Positions 33,301-45,501 of a stretch of 64,000 bases of DNA are shown in pieces (the stretch's first letter is position 1; every line of letters begins with the position of its first letter). The DNA lies in NCBI RefSeq assembly GCF_030247195.1, contig NC_080671.1, positions 67,951,412-68,015,411 on the forward strand, in the 5' to 3' direction. The notes beneath the pieces are model-generated. The model was not told the origin of the DNA. It ran no database searches and worked only from the letters and a program-made list of their open reading frames with translations. The DNA is from Topomyia yanbarensis. Its lineage: Eukaryota; Arthropoda; Insecta; Diptera; Culicidae. Both the position numbers and the translations under genes were made by a program.

Positions 33301-35600
33301 AAAGTTACCGTCCAATCTCGCTTTATTATCAGAACACTCGTGGAATCCGGACGAAGACAAATTGTTACTATTAAATATTTCTCAGTGCGATTATGACGTT
33401 ATTGCCTTTACTGAAACTTGGCTGAATAACGACGTTTCAAACTCTGAGCTAGCTCTGAACTATACTATATACCGTTGTGATAGAAACCCCCAAACCAGCC
33501 AGCACAGACGAGGAGGGGGGGGGGGGTCCTGATAGCAGTAAAAAACGGTCTTCAGAGCTCTGCTATTTGTATTGCTGACTGTGATCAATTGGAGCAAATT
33601 ATCGTTCGCATCTCATCACCAAACTTTGATATGATAGTGTGCTGTATATATCTGCCGCCCAACAGTGAGCCCCTGTTGTACGAGCAACATGCTATATGTG
33701 TGAAAAAATTAATTGATCTTGCGGGTGATCGTGGTGTGGTTTTGATTGTTGGGGATTATAATCTCCCTCAATTACGTTGGATGTCGGATGAAAATTTGAA
33801 CTGTATGCTACCGGTAAATGCTTCGTCTGAACAGGAAATATCCCTGGTTGAGTCAGTTATGGCCAACGGAATGTCTCAGATAAACGATCTCGAAAACGTA
33901 AACGCGAGACTTCTTGACTTAGCGTTCATTAGTGACACTGATTGCGTTGAATTGTGTGAGCCACCGTTACCATTGCTAAAGATCGATCAACATCACCGGC
34001 CTTTTATCTTGCTATTCGAGCTTGACGTTATTAAGCAAAACGCTCCTGGTATTGTAGTTGATTCCCCTGGCTTAGATTTTACCCGCTGTGATTTCGAGAG
34101 GCTCAACACATTGTTCGCCGAAGTTCATTGGGAGGAATTTCTTGTTGGTTGCAGTGTTAATGAAGCTGTGACAAATATGTATGACAAAATGTATGCTATA
34201 TTTCGTGATGTTGTTCCTGTGAAGCGACCTCGTCGTCCGCGTGGTAAAAAGCAGCCTTGGTGGAATAATGAGCTACAGAATCTACGGAACCGTCTTCGCA
34301 AGGTTAGGAAACGATACTTTCGCTGGAGAGATGATCGGCACAAAGCTGAGCTGCATGCCATTGAGAGCGAATATAACTCTTTGCTTGCGCATTGCTTTCG
34401 ATGCTATATTCATCGCACGGAGGAGAACCTGAAGCAGGACCCCAATTCATTTTGGTCATTTGTAAGAAGCCGTAAGCAGTCGTCCGGAATCCCACAACGT
34501 GTTAGTTACAACGCAATTACAGCCGAGTCCCCGATTGAATCGGCAAATCTATTCTCATCCTTTTTTCAAAGTGTGCAAAGTAATAACCGACCACCTTTGT
34601 CTGAAGCATATTTGAATAGTCTGCCGTTGTTCGATTTGAATATGTCGCTATTCAATTTTTCGCCGCGTGATGTGAAGCTGAAGTTGCAGTCTATTGATGG
34701 TTCTAAGGGTGCTGGTCCGGATGGCTTACCGCCTATCTTCTTCAAGAGCTGTGCTGTAACGTTGGCTGTTCCTGCGAGTATAATTTTCAACAGGTCATTG
34801 TCCGAAGGAATTTTCCCGAGTGTCTGGAAAACAGCATCTATTACACCGATCCACAAGGCAGGTAGCATCCACGATGTTGAAAATTTTTGAAAGCCTCGTT
34901 CATGATTTGCTGTACCCGAAGGTTCACCACATCATTTCCGAGTGGCAGCATGGATTTGTGAAAAAACGTTCGACGAGTACTAATCTTATGGCGTACGTTT
35001 CGTCACTTAGTAGCGCGCTTGGAAAACGTCAGCAGGTTGATGCCGTTTACGTTGATTTTGCAAAAGCGTTCGATAGGGTGCCTCATTTGTTAATCGTGGC
35101 CAAATTTGAGCGCATGGGACTTCCTGGGTGGTTGACACGGTGGATAATGTCATACCTCACCGAGCGTAGTGCATTTGTGCGCATAGATGAAACGAGATCA
35201 TCTCCGTTTGTGATAGAGTCGGGTGTGCCTCAGGGTAGGCATTTGGGCCCGCTACTGTTTATTTTATTCGTAAACGATTTGTGCTCCGCTATACAGTCTC
35301 CTAAGTATATGTTTGCTGATGATCTGAAATTTTTCCGTGTAATTGCGTCGGCAGTCGATTGCTGTGCTATTCAAGCTGATATTGATATGCTGCTAAATTG
35401 GTGTACTCATAACGGGATGGAAGTAAATGTGCAAAAGTGCAATGTGATATCGTTCTGTCGAAATAGGCACGTCCTGACATTTGATTATAGAATGGCAGAA
35501 AGCAGTATCAACCGAGTTAATACGATAAAGGACCTAGGCATTCTCATCGATAACAAACTAAATTTCGCGCAGCACATTGCAATGACTACAGCCAAGGCCT
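33301..35600 (+). pseudogene. LINE D ORF2 (endonuclease-RT), broken and 3'-truncated
   Basis: The endonuclease begins SLYYQNTRGIRTK near 33320. A frameshift near 33373 and a G-run at about 33514-33525 break it. A long frame 33589-34890 then carries LIVGDYNLPQLRW, the linker and the N-terminal RT (GSKGAGPDGLPPIFFKS, TPIHKAG). A frame change with a small deletion at about 34.87 kb leads into the RT core: VYVDFAKAFDRVPH, SGVPQGRHLGPLLFILFVND and an intact FADD in MFADDLKFF. The RT ends near 35.6 kb without its C-terminal third. Confidence 0.85.
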
Positions 35601-36199
35601 ATGCCGTGCTCCTACTTTCAGTCGCCTCCTACGACACGGGAGCAGGACCCCAGTGGTTCAATTCTTGGCCGGATACCACACGGCCTCTGGGCAAGTTCAT
35701 CTGTACACATCGAAATTTGATAATCGAAACTCAACAAAACTTCACCGAACTACCATCAGCCGAGAGTCTCAGCAAACAAAAATTCGGCAAAATTTAAGCG
35801 GATCATCGGTGAAAAAAACTTCGGTGCGTAGAGTGAACGTTCCGCTGCGTAATGCAGCATACTGGGGAGTTCGCCCAACTCTTCCCAGGCTCCGTTCGCC
35901 ATTGAGAATATTTTAAACCCCCTCAACAATTTTACCCATAGCACGGGTCGCATAACACTATGGAATTGGGGTTCCCTGTTTGGTGGATTTTTACCACAGG
36001 AACAGGTAGTCCGTAGTGTAATTCTTAGCCGGTTGAAACAATCACTACCGACACTACACGGCTTATCTAGGCTGTTCGGTGAAAGAAGCTGACATTGAAG
36101 GACAGCTTCCATAGGTGGCCGAACAGCCGACTAAACATAACATAACTGAATGTTTTTAAGCCGTTAGCCCCCCCTAATGGAAAAGGCTGTGCACGCCTA
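35601..36199. other. Unassigned, GC-richer patch
   Basis: Sequence 3' of the truncated LINE. 35.62-36.10 kb is less AT-rich than its surroundings and open in short pieces on both strands. It may be the 3' part of a LINE or another degraded element; I cannot name it. Confidence 0.3.
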
Positions 36200-36254
36200 C
36201 GGTTATAGATGTTTAAAAACGTTGTTGTTTATAAACAACATGGGTATGAATAGG
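36200..36254. mobile_element. Terminal fragment of the piggyBac-type MITE
   Basis: The last ~55 bp match the right end of the MITE at 20140 in inverse orientation (acgttgttg...acaacatgggtatgaatagg) and are followed by TTAA at 36255-36258. The rest of the copy is missing. Confidence 0.6.
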
Positions 36255-36302
36255 TTAAGTTAGGGGCGTTTTAGGAGAAACATTTGATTTCAGAAAAAGT
36301 AA

Positions 36303-36415
36303 TTCTGTAAGGTTGAAATTTGATGGTATAAATAGAACAATTTTCCCCACAATATGTTTCTTTATAACTCCTCGAGAGATTCTAAATTTGTATACTGCCC
36401 ATGATTGCGAATCAG
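36303..36415 (-). repeat. Relic of the foldback terminus
   Basis: The reverse complement aligns with 24740-24840 (catgg, agaatctctcg, aattgttct, taccatcaaat.tcaacc). It has the end only, without internal units. Confidence 0.55.
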
Positions 36416-36775
36416 TCCCATAGAGATTGGAAATCCCACATAAAATAAGACAAATGTGCGATCAAGGGCAGTATCCATGATGGGTAAAAGGATTAGCCTT
36501 TCCGGCTTCGGTAAGGGAGTTCATTTTGAAAGTGATTGAATAACCTTTGTATGTACATAAGGAAAAAAACATATTTCCAAATAGACGTTCGATGTTTGAA
36601 TATTGTGTCCCGCCACATGGAGATAACGATAGACCTAACAAAACACCGATCATAGTATACAGAACAACAATCTCGTGTAAAATGTAGGTCATTAGTAAGC
36701 TGCATTCAGTGATAGACGAGTTTCAGTTTGAAAAGCAAGAATCGTGTGACTGTAAGCATAGCATTGCTTTAAACT

Positions 36776-37442
36776 ATGCACCTTCTAACTTGCCTGGGAT
36801 TAAATTGCGTGATCGCAATATGCACTGCGGGTCATAAAAAAGTTTGTCTAAATTTTCTAGTAAATAATAAATTTATCATTTTAGCACCATTCACTGACTG
36901 GAAACTTGGTGGACAAACTGGTTTCGGAAGCGGAGTTCTCTTGAAGTAAGTTGTTTATAGAATCCGTTACTTGTGTTCAAATGAAAACATATGTTGAAGC
37001 AAACTACAAAATTTCGGCGAGAAAGTGTACGAAAAGAAGCGCGAGTTCCTGAACGGTGTAAACGAGAAGGTATCCAACCTGTTGTGGATTCCGCCACTAC
37101 CTACTACAACGGAACCGACGACTACGATGCTAGCAATAGCTCCGACTCCGACAAGCCTTTTTCACCACCATTCACCAGTTGAAGCCGACGATCGTTTGAT
37201 ATTCACCTCAGACGATAAAAATGACGATGCCTACGTACCGAATTTGGCAATTGTAAGTTGAACATGTGAACATCACTCGGGAACCGTTTTGACTTTGAAC
37301 ATCTTTCCAGTATGCTCGGAGTAGTTTTCTTTCGCCGAACGATCTTCTTCAAGCATCAGCACCGACTGACAAGGAACCAGCTAGGGTTGCGGTCAATGTA
37401 AATAATAACTTTAGTTTATTTAGAAAAAGCTTATCACAATAA
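36776..37442 (+). CDS. Spliced gene for a 166-aa secreted protein, family unknown
   Basis: Four exons: 36776-36830, 36885-36945, 37000-37252 and 37311-37442 (stop TAA). Introns are 54, 54 and 58 nt; acceptors are TTAG, GAAG and CCAG; donors are GTCATA (weak), GTAAGT and GTAAGT; all phases agree. Residues 1-18 (MHLLTCLGLNCVIAICTA) form a signal peptide. The mature part has a charged helical region (KLQNFGEKVYEKKREFLNG), a Pro/Thr-rich stretch (IPPLPTTTEPTTT), HHH, an acidic segment and an Asn-rich C-terminus. There is no cysteine after the signal. AATAAA overlaps the stop (37438-37443). An initiator-like TTCAGTG lies at 36705-36711. It converges with the 71-aa gene on the other strand. I do not recognise the family; the weakest point is the first donor. 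Confidence 0.7.
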
Positions 37443-37446
37443 ATCT

Positions 37447-37720
37447 TTAATATCGCGACTCTGATGGCTCTGTTTCTTTTGAAATATTTGGCGGTGATAT
37501 TGGTTCGCCGTTAATGTCCACAATAGTCGCAGGTGGGTGATCACAACCGACTGGGTGCGAATCCTGGGGATCGGAGTTTTGATCGTCGTAATCCAATTGA
37601 GGAGCTATAACAAACTGCAGGTTAGAAAAAACTTTCAAATTATTAATTTCACATTTTGATACCTGCTCGCGAGCCAATTGTTATCATTGTCAAAACAATG
37701 CAGAATAGTGTATATTTCAT
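37447..37720 (-). CDS. Spliced gene for a 71-aa secreted peptide, family unknown
   Basis: Exons 37720-37663 and 37604-37447 (stop TAA), with a 58-nt GT-AG intron (GTATCA ... TTATAG) in phase 1. Residues 1-19 (MKYTLFCIVLTMITIGSRA) are a clear signal peptide. The mature 52 residues are acidic and Pro/Asp/Ser-rich, with one cysteine in PVGCDHPP and no glycosylation or knot pattern. A TATA box lies at 37815-37809, and the poly(A) signal (minus AATAAA at 37420-37415) falls inside the last exon of the converging gene, so the two 3' ends overlap. The role is unknown; a secreted seminal, salivary or haemolymph peptide would fit the form, but that is only inference. Confidence 0.7.
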
Positions 37721-37808
37721 GATTTGGAGTGTTGGCCTTGAAACGGTGACAACAAAAAATGCCTCTGCTGACTGCCGGCTTAAACTAAACTGCTTTGCTT
37801 TTCATCGC

Positions 37809-37815
37809 ATTTATA
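37809..37815 (-). promoter_or_regulatory. TATA box of the 71-aa peptide gene
   Basis: TATAAAT is read on the minus strand about 90 nt upstream of the ATG at 37720. A CAGTTT initiator-like word follows about 25 bases downstream. Confidence 0.55.
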
Positions 37816-40800
37816 CCGAAGTACATACAGCTGAATTGAAGCGCACTGTCATTCACTCGCCGCCGACGATCGTTATCAGGAAGCGAAACGAAACGTTTCG
37901 AAATGCCAGCTCTGTATTCCGTTGCGCCATAATCCCGTCCAAAGGGGGAGTCTAGGGTGGGCGAACTGTTGTCATATTATGAAGCTGAATATGAATAGAA
38001 TAAGCAAAATGCATATGGTTTATAGTAGCAACACATTCACCACCCTATAGAACCGTTGCTAATATGACGACTTTGTCGGCTTGTACAGTAGAATTAGACC
38101 GTACTCTAAAAAAAGTTATGGTTAGATTTGTTTTGCAATATATGGAAAATTTGTCGGCATTTTATGCAAACAAAAATTAGAGAATATGTGGACGATTATC
38201 AAGGTGAACCTTTCTATATGACAGTGGTTTTCAACCTTTTTCATCCCATCATGTACCTCTTTCCTGAAAATCCTTGCTGTCGTGCTCCATACACAAAAAA
38301 ATCTCTGAATTCAAGAAATTAAATGCACATGACCCACGAATTTCGCGCCACTTTAATTGCCAGAATCGGATGTGAAAAAGTCACGTAAAGTGAAGTGAGA
38401 TTTTGAATAACGGTAATATGTAACTTCACTCCTGGTTGAAAATTACTGCTATATGAGAGAGGCAAAAATGTGCCAAATCAACAAAGTCCTAAAATGTCGA
38501 AGCTCGCCAAATTTTTTTTCGAAATTACCTCAAATCTTGACGTTTCGTGCATTTTTAAGACATTTGGCATCAAAATTACAAATTCAATTTTAAAATTTTC
38601 ATTTGCCTAGAATATTTTTCAGTTCCTGCTTACATGGAATCAAGAACCGTCGTAGGGTATTATTGATTCTAGACTGGCCCATTCTAATATGTTTCGCAAC
38701 ATTTTGATATCATGGTAGTACCAGTTTATGTGGAAAAATTGCTGTGTATCCACTTTATTTACCCCGTAACTCTGGAACCGGTACTCCGATCGACCAAAAA
38801 TTCAATAACAGTCGGGTTGAATTTTTCATTTGAGACTACGATCAATCTCCAAGAAACAGAGGTGACATGTTCGCAAAATTCTCACATAAACACACACATA
38901 CATGTACAAATTAGGGATTAGATTGGCGATTTTCAGTGTGATGGCATATCGTCGCTAGACAGTGATGCCACTCTGAACAAAAGTTGGCTAAAATCTCTAA
39001 ATCAGTCGAAATCACTAAACTAGGTTATTTTTGTACTCTGGATTCCATTTTGGCATATACGATTTCATACAAAACGGTTTTGAATTGATTAGGGTGGTCC
39101 CAACACACAAATAAGAAATTTCCTACCAACATAGAAAAGGTTAGTCTTGGCATTAATGTTACAATCTGGTTGAACGGTATATTATTCAAAACCAATAAAT
39201 TTCAGGCATTTTCCTGATCTTTGCAAATATCGTTTGTGCTTTCTATTCGTTTATAAATATATCGTTTAACCACTTCTATTTTTCGTCTGTGTTGGATATA
39301 TTAAATACGTTTGGTAAAACATCTCTTCCTTTTAAAGAAAGTTTCTATATAATCAAGTAAACAAATGATTGTAATAAATAAAATCAGCCCGAAGTCATTA
39401 TTTAAAATAAGATCGTATCAATCAGAAAAACCAGCTTCTTTCAATAGTGAAAATTCACAAGTATGTTTTACGCCCTTTACAGTAAACTTCTATCTGAACA
39501 TTCTTTCACATATTGTTTCTTTCAATCCGTCAACGAACGAAGGGTAACTTTCAAATGCGCGTACATAACCTCCACAGCCTCGAATATTGATTAGTTTCAA
39601 AAACAATTCTAGGTCATAGATGCGTTTCATCTTCTGTTATTATTTAATTAGAAAACATTTCTAAATATATTTATAGTACGATTTTTCAACATATCCAACT
39701 TTTTACGTTCCATAATGGCGGTCTAAATTGTTTAGTTCGTAATACGTTTTATTGTTTAATAAAATTTTAGATAAAATTGAATTTCGTATTTTTAATTTTG
39801 GCTAGCTTTGCATCACTGTGCCCTGTTGTGCGATCTTATGACAAGCACCATTTAGCACTTTTCGAGAAAAACGATTTTTAAAGGATGAGATTGAATATCA
39901 TGAAATTAATAAATGTTGGAAGCTTTTCGGAGAAGGCAATTGATGCTTCTATCTGTTCTGTAGTAATCTCTCGAATTATACGAAGATCGGTTAACTATAT
40001 TGACAGTTTTGCTTAAAATGTAAACCTATGTCACTCGCATGCGTGTCATAAGTGTGTATTGATGATAAAATTTGTATGGCGTGTCGCAAATGGGCACAGA
40101 AGATTCCATATAAAAAAATAATTACAACTGATTCGTAAAATTATGCGTTATAGATCACTATGCCCAATGTTATACTTTTTCATGCGGTATCATGTTACAA
40201 AATGATGGAATTGGTACACAAAGTTTTCACAATTTACCTCCTTTTTTCGGGAAAAACCTAAGAAAAGAGAAGACAATCGCGTAGCCAATTTGATCCAGTC
40301 CTAACCTCAATATTGAACCAGCTTCTGATTGGTCGTTTTGCCAGTCAAGAGCGTTCATAATATTTTCAAACGGGATGAAAAACAGTGCTGCTGAATTCAT
40401 TTTAATTACTTTTCATGCACATTAACATTTCATGCAAGTTTAATAAATACCCTGAATGACGATATAACTACGTGCATTGTTAAGGGAGACACGAATAAAC
40501 ATAAAATTCAATTTTTAAATGCAGCTAGTATTGTGAATTCTTGACAGAGGTTCGATATTTGAGGTACAATAATTTTCAGCAATTGTGAAAAACATGCAAA
40601 TGGAATCTGGCAACGATGGATGCTTGTTGTATTTGGAATTACGACAGGGTCTGGTAGATAAAATTAAGAAGAGCAAGAAGCCTGTTGTCGTCTCTTCTCT
40701 TAGGGAAAAACGATAAAGAAAAGTTGAACCTAGAAGTTTGGAATTTCTAGACTTTTACTCATTCATAGAGAGCAACGATTTTCAATCGAGTTTAAAATTT

Positions 40801-41320
40801 TCGGACATTCCTGAAGGGCAGTACAAAAAAGTTACGAATAAGGTTACGATTTCGAACTCAATTTTAAGACACATTTTCAGTCAAATCTATATGAACTTGT
40901 ACTCGAATTGTGTGCTGGAGTTTCAATTTTCAGTTTCTGGTAAATATTACCGTTTTTGACCAGGTTGGGCAACGGGAATCGGTGCCGAATGGGGTCATGT
41001 TTGGCATGCATAGATGAATGCAGAACAGTCATCATAAATCACAAGTTTATTGACAGAATACTAATAATAAACACAACCAAAACAAAAATAAGAATGTACA
41101 TATCAGTTTTTTACATGATTGGACCGATCTTGGATGTTCCTCAGTCGATTCCGATGCTGAATTCGGTGATACCATGGTGTTTCACATAATACTGAACAAG
41201 TGACAATGTGGTCAATCAATGAAACTGATTCCAAACTTTTGTAATATTCTTGAAAGTTTAAATAAAATCCCATCTAAAATGATGTTGATACTCTGGTTCA
41301 ATTGCTGGATTCTACGTGAA
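37816..41320. other. Gene-poor AT-rich stretch
   Basis: No exon with matching splice sites or RNA gene was found. A possible ~100-bp mini inverted repeat lies at 37953-38052 (agggtgggcgaactgttg against the complement of caacacattcaccaccct). All ORFs here are short and without domain content. Confidence 0.4.
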
Positions 41321-41326
41321 AATCAA

Positions 41327-41880
41327 CCGGAAAATCCGTAACATCCGTAGAACTGTCAAATTCATTAATCTACTTCTAGAATTCTACAGTTTTTTCGAAA
41401 ACATTTATTCACGTTGCATTGGCATAAATTTCTAGTTTCGAGTGAAAAATTGAGCGCATTGGTCACATAATGACCATCCGGAAAATCTGGAACATTCGCT
41501 GAACTGATCAATTCATAAAACTGGTCTTAGAACCATGGGTTTTTAGTGTTTCTTGAATTCTCATTTGAACGAGTTCGTATTTATGACCTACACATGTTTT
41601 TTTGCCTGCATAATGGCCTTCCGGAAGATCTGTAACATTAATGGAACAGGCCAATTCATGAACCTTGTCCTAGAGTTCTAAGATGTTTTGGAATATCATT
41701 CGCATAAATTCGGGAATATCATTCGCATAAATTTGTACTTGTGACTGCGATATAGACCCTATTCGTATCGTTCCGGAATATACGGAACTGGCTCTGGAAG
41801 TCAATAGTTTCCTCGAAAGTTTTTTTGGCGTACGATTACGTCTTTGTTTTCGATATGGGGATGCACTTAGCAAATTCTAC
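41327..41880. repeat. Diverged tandem repeat, ~150-bp unit, about four units
   Basis: The word ccggaa(a/g)atc(c/t)gtaac...gaactg...caattcat recurs with ccgg at 41327, 41478, 41621 and 41773, a spacing of 151, 143 and 152. A 24-bp local duplication (ggaatatcattcgcataaat) sits at 41690-41740. It is an old satellite-like array. Confidence 0.6.
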
Positions 41881-42189
41881 AAACATGGTATGTAACGAAA
41901 AGTGGTCTAATTTTAAGCGCATATAATTTAGCCATCTCACGATAAAATTTCAAATTTTTTTGCGCATATCGCCCCGAAATACTTCTAAGAATAGATTCCA
42001 GTAGATAAACCCAAAGATTTTTGATATCATGGCATTAAAAATTTAAATATTGTACAACCTAGTACAATTTTAATATACAACCAACCACAGAAAGTAGCGC
42101 TTCCTAAGTCCGGCACGCAGCAGATTTGTGTACCTGGCGCGCTACGCTTCTATGAATGACGCCATCATCGACTATTTAAAGAGCGGATT

Positions 42190-42335
42190 TGGCCGGACAA
42201 GCTAAGTTACCGGTTGAACGGAAGAGGAGCTGTGTTTTCACAGCCAGTGTAGCTGAGTTAGAAGTCCGCTACACTGGCTGTGGAGGTACGCTACCCATTT
42301 CCGTCCAACACGCGACTGAGCTTGTCCGTTCAAAC
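42190..42335. repeat. GC-rich long hairpin
   Basis: Nested inverted repeats: ggacaagct near 42196 pairs with agcttgtcc near 42322, and cacagccagtgtagc near 42239 pairs with gctacactggctgtg near 42269, with partial pairing of gaacggaa with ttccgtcc between them. The whole folds into an imperfect stem of about 60 bp. The stretch is clearly GC-richer than its surroundings. It could be a small MITE, or an RNA hairpin if transcribed. Confidence 0.6.
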
Positions 42336-42504
42336 ACTACGCTTTCTTTTATGTTGTGCTCGTTTTCAGCATACTTTTATGTACAATCTCGAACACAATT
42401 ATTCGTACACAAAATCGCTTGTACATTCTAGCCCCATTTGCAAACATGGTTAACATAGTGTCGTGGTGCTAGCTGTCTATTTCGCTCTACCCATCATCAT
42501 CAGC

Positions 42505-42554
42505 GGTATATCTAATTTGTTAGCAGGGTAGGTATATCTAATTTGTTAGCAGGG
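42505..42554 (+). repeat. 24-bp tandem duplication
   Basis: ggtatatctaatttgttagc + aggg occurs at 42505-42528 and again at 42531-42554 with no change seen. Confidence 0.85.
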
Positions 42555-42559
42555 CTACA

Positions 42560-44981
42560 TTATTCGCAGATTGTTCTATGATTTCACAGATATTTTTTCA
42601 CAATTTTTGATCTCAGATGGCAGATTTTTGGCATTTTGATGAAAATTTCCTATTTCAGTTATCACAGATGGTAAAAAGATATTTTTGACCGAAACACTGA
42701 TTTCAATGTGGCATCCCTGTTTGTTAGCGGTTGCATGCGTAACCTGCATGATAACAATCTGTGCTTTCGTTGCGCAAAGACGAAAACTTTATAGCTACAA
42801 ATTTACGCGGATCGATGGGAAGCACAACGAAAGTTCGATGAATTCATTGATTCATTTCCACTTCACGTGATTCATTTCCACTCAGTCTATCCTATTTTGA
42901 TTCTGCTAATAGCTACATACTACAAATACTATTTTTGAATGACTACACAGCTACTCGAAAAACCGTTGAAAAAACTCATCTAAGTCCATATATAAAATTG
43001 TTTTCGATTCTTGTATATTTATAGTTTCGCTATATGATTAAGACCACTGCATTCGTTACATTTGTATGCTTACTTTAGGAAAGTTATAATAATGGCAAAA
43101 TGTAACCAGAAAGCTTGGTCAATACATGAAATGTGACTATATTGTCTAAAATTTGATTTTTCTTCACTGGTCCAGGTTTTTAACCACACACAATCGAAAA
43201 GTTTTTACAAGTTTTAAAAGCTATAAAGATTCAGTTCAAGATGTTAGTTCGGTCATGGTTTTCTGTCTTCTTTCTTCAGATCTTCTCAAATAAGTTTAAT
43301 CGGATTTGATCACCTACTACAAATGAAATGACCTGAAAACCAAGAAGGTTTGGTTCAATATGTAACATTCGATGTTGATTGATTGTATTTAAACTATACG
43401 TAAGAAATATATTTGATTTATTATTACTCTAAATGTATTAAGGGGTTTTATTCAAAGTTGTGGCGAAAAAGTGAACCAAGTTCGTGATTTTTTAAAAGCA
43501 TTTTATGCAATTTTTTTTGAAAAAGCAAAAGACAACTCGTTTGTAGTGGAATCGAAGTTAAAAAAACAAATCGAAATAAAAAAATATTGAAGGTTGGCGG
43601 AGGAATAGCCCATTCCCCGTAGCGAGTTTTTTGGCAGAGGTTTGCGGTGAACGCTCTCCAAACCGAACCGCTCAACTGCAATCAAAAAAGTAAAAAGATT
43701 TTTGAAGAATCCAAATTTTCTTGCAAAAAAAACGTGGTAACCAAAAAGTTGAGTTTTGTGGTGATCAAAATTTTAAACAAAGATTCATGGCAAAGAATCC
43801 AAAAATTTTTGGATGAAAAAGGAACCGTTCAAGTACACGATAATGTAAATACAAGCAATTCAAAAAAAAAAATATGATAATCGGATGAATAGTTTTTGCG
43901 ATATCACGTTCACCGCAACGGTACTTTTCAAACAACTTAGTTCCGAGATAATTGCGTTTAAAGTTTTGTATTAACTTCATACGCGGAAGAACCAGCGCGC
44001 TGCGAACGGCTGTAGTATGAAATCTAGTGCTCCGATCTGTATAAAATTTCGCACAGATATTTTCTAAAGTATGTACTTTCAGAATATTCAATAATTTTTT
44101 TTCGATTTTTTGAGTTCCAACTTTGTATATAACCCCTTAATAAAATAAATATTTTGCATTATGTAGTATAGTACTACGTCTACAGTTCGTGTGTCCCCAT
44201 AGGGCTGACCTTTGTAGATTTTATATTTAATATTTTGTAGTTTTTCAAAATAATGGCTTGCATGAATATTTTGCGCAAAGTACAGTGTTGTCACAGTAGC
44301 GTTGCGTGTTACCAAAGCATTACTGGTCAGATTTTTTTTAAATCAATTTTCGCCCCATTTCGTGGTATTTTCCAAAACCCGATTTGTCAATTTTCTCTCT
44401 TCCAAATACTTTTTCAAAAATATCGAAATTCCATTTTTTACCGTTTCTAGAACATTCTTTAAACTTTTGGAATCATTCGATGTTTTTGAAATCTTTTGAA
44501 AATTCGCATAGTTATAGTATTTTTTATAGAAAAAGTTGATACCGCGCTTTCTTTACTTTTTTTTTTGTTCAAGCCAACTTATGTATTATTGATTCAATAA
44601 ATTCCGTACTATCACCTACACACATCGAAGGAAATGATTTAGTATACATTTCCTTTGTTTGCATTTTTGCTTGCGAAAATTGCGATCAAACACGTGGGGT
44701 ACGTTTCTACCCCAGTGCAACGTTCTAAGGTGAAAAAGTTAGTGTAACATTTTAGGGTTAAGTATCTCAAAACGCTGTTTTGAGCCACTGTGCTATGTGG
44801 TGTTGTCGTTGGTCGTAAATCGATTCTATTGTTCGCACATGATATCGAAACGTTTTAAACTTTCAAACTATTCGGACAAAAATAAATTCATTGATCTAAT
44901 GTTATTAAAAAATGCAATATATTTCTTATATTTACAGCAAAATAAAAACGAAATAAATATACCAAACAGTAATGAACTGTT
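42560..44981. other. AT-rich, no supported gene
   Basis: Short A/T-driven open frames occur on both strands. I find no splice-consistent exon, inverted terminus or RNA gene. Confidence 0.4.
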
Positions 44982-45163
44982 TCAATCCCGGTGCTGCTTG
45001 TAGGGCACTTCCACCTTGTCCTGTACCTTTTTTCGAGGTGTTGGCAACACTGGATTTGATGGAGCACGGTCCCACTGCTGATATGTCCCGCAGTAGCATG
45101 GTTTTGGTTCATCATGCCGGGCTACGTGGTAGGGAATGTAGCTTTTTACGTAGATTGGGTTAC
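44982..45163 (-). CDS. Terminal coding exon of an unidentified gene
   Basis: On the minus strand a good acceptor (ATTTTCCCTCCACAG) at 45178-45164 opens 182 bases ending in TGA at 44984-44982: 59 full codons preceded by two bases of a split codon (phase 1 upstream). The peptide is non-random: aromatic- and Pro-rich at the start (YVKSYIPYHV), then a CYC pair (EPKPCYCGTYQQW), then a Pro and Lys/Arg-rich end (PRKKVQDKVEVPYKQHRD). Its GC content is well above its surroundings. It has no ATG at its start, so it is missed by ORF calling. I found no convincing upstream exon; the next ~1.3 kb upstream includes a Transib-like MITE. The family is unknown. Confidence 0.55.
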
Positions 45164-45501
45164 CTGTGGAGGGAAAATTTTAAAATGTTTGAAAACTATG
45201 TATGAACAAGGGATCAAGTGTCAAAAATGTTCCAGGTGACATATAAACAATAACCTCGAGGGTACGTAGCGTACAAAAGGGGCTAACTCACAATTCACAC
45301 ACGAAGTCGAAACGCATCCATGACTTTAACGCCATGGGACGCACTTCGACTTCGAAACCGACACTAACTTTTGGTCGGAATAGATTAGCGCCTTGATGCT
45401 AAATTTCTAAAATCAAAACACACTTTGTGTTTCAATAGAACTACTGGTCAAACGTGATGTCCCGTCCGAGCAGAAGTTCTGTTTATGCCGATAAGACACC
45501 G

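Larger units (their letters stand above)
32855..35600 (+). mobile_element. Jockey-like non-LTR retrotransposon (LINE D)
   Basis: An ORF1 tail, a short gap and ORF2 are read on the plus strand. It is related to LINE C but not the same family. The 3' end of the RT is cut off near 35.6 kb, where unrelated sequence begins. Confidence 0.8.

Noticed and set aside
42685..42870. 61-codon frame with a hydrophobic segment
   Set aside because: No promoter, splice sites or conservation hint; a hydrophobic run in T-rich DNA is expected by chance.
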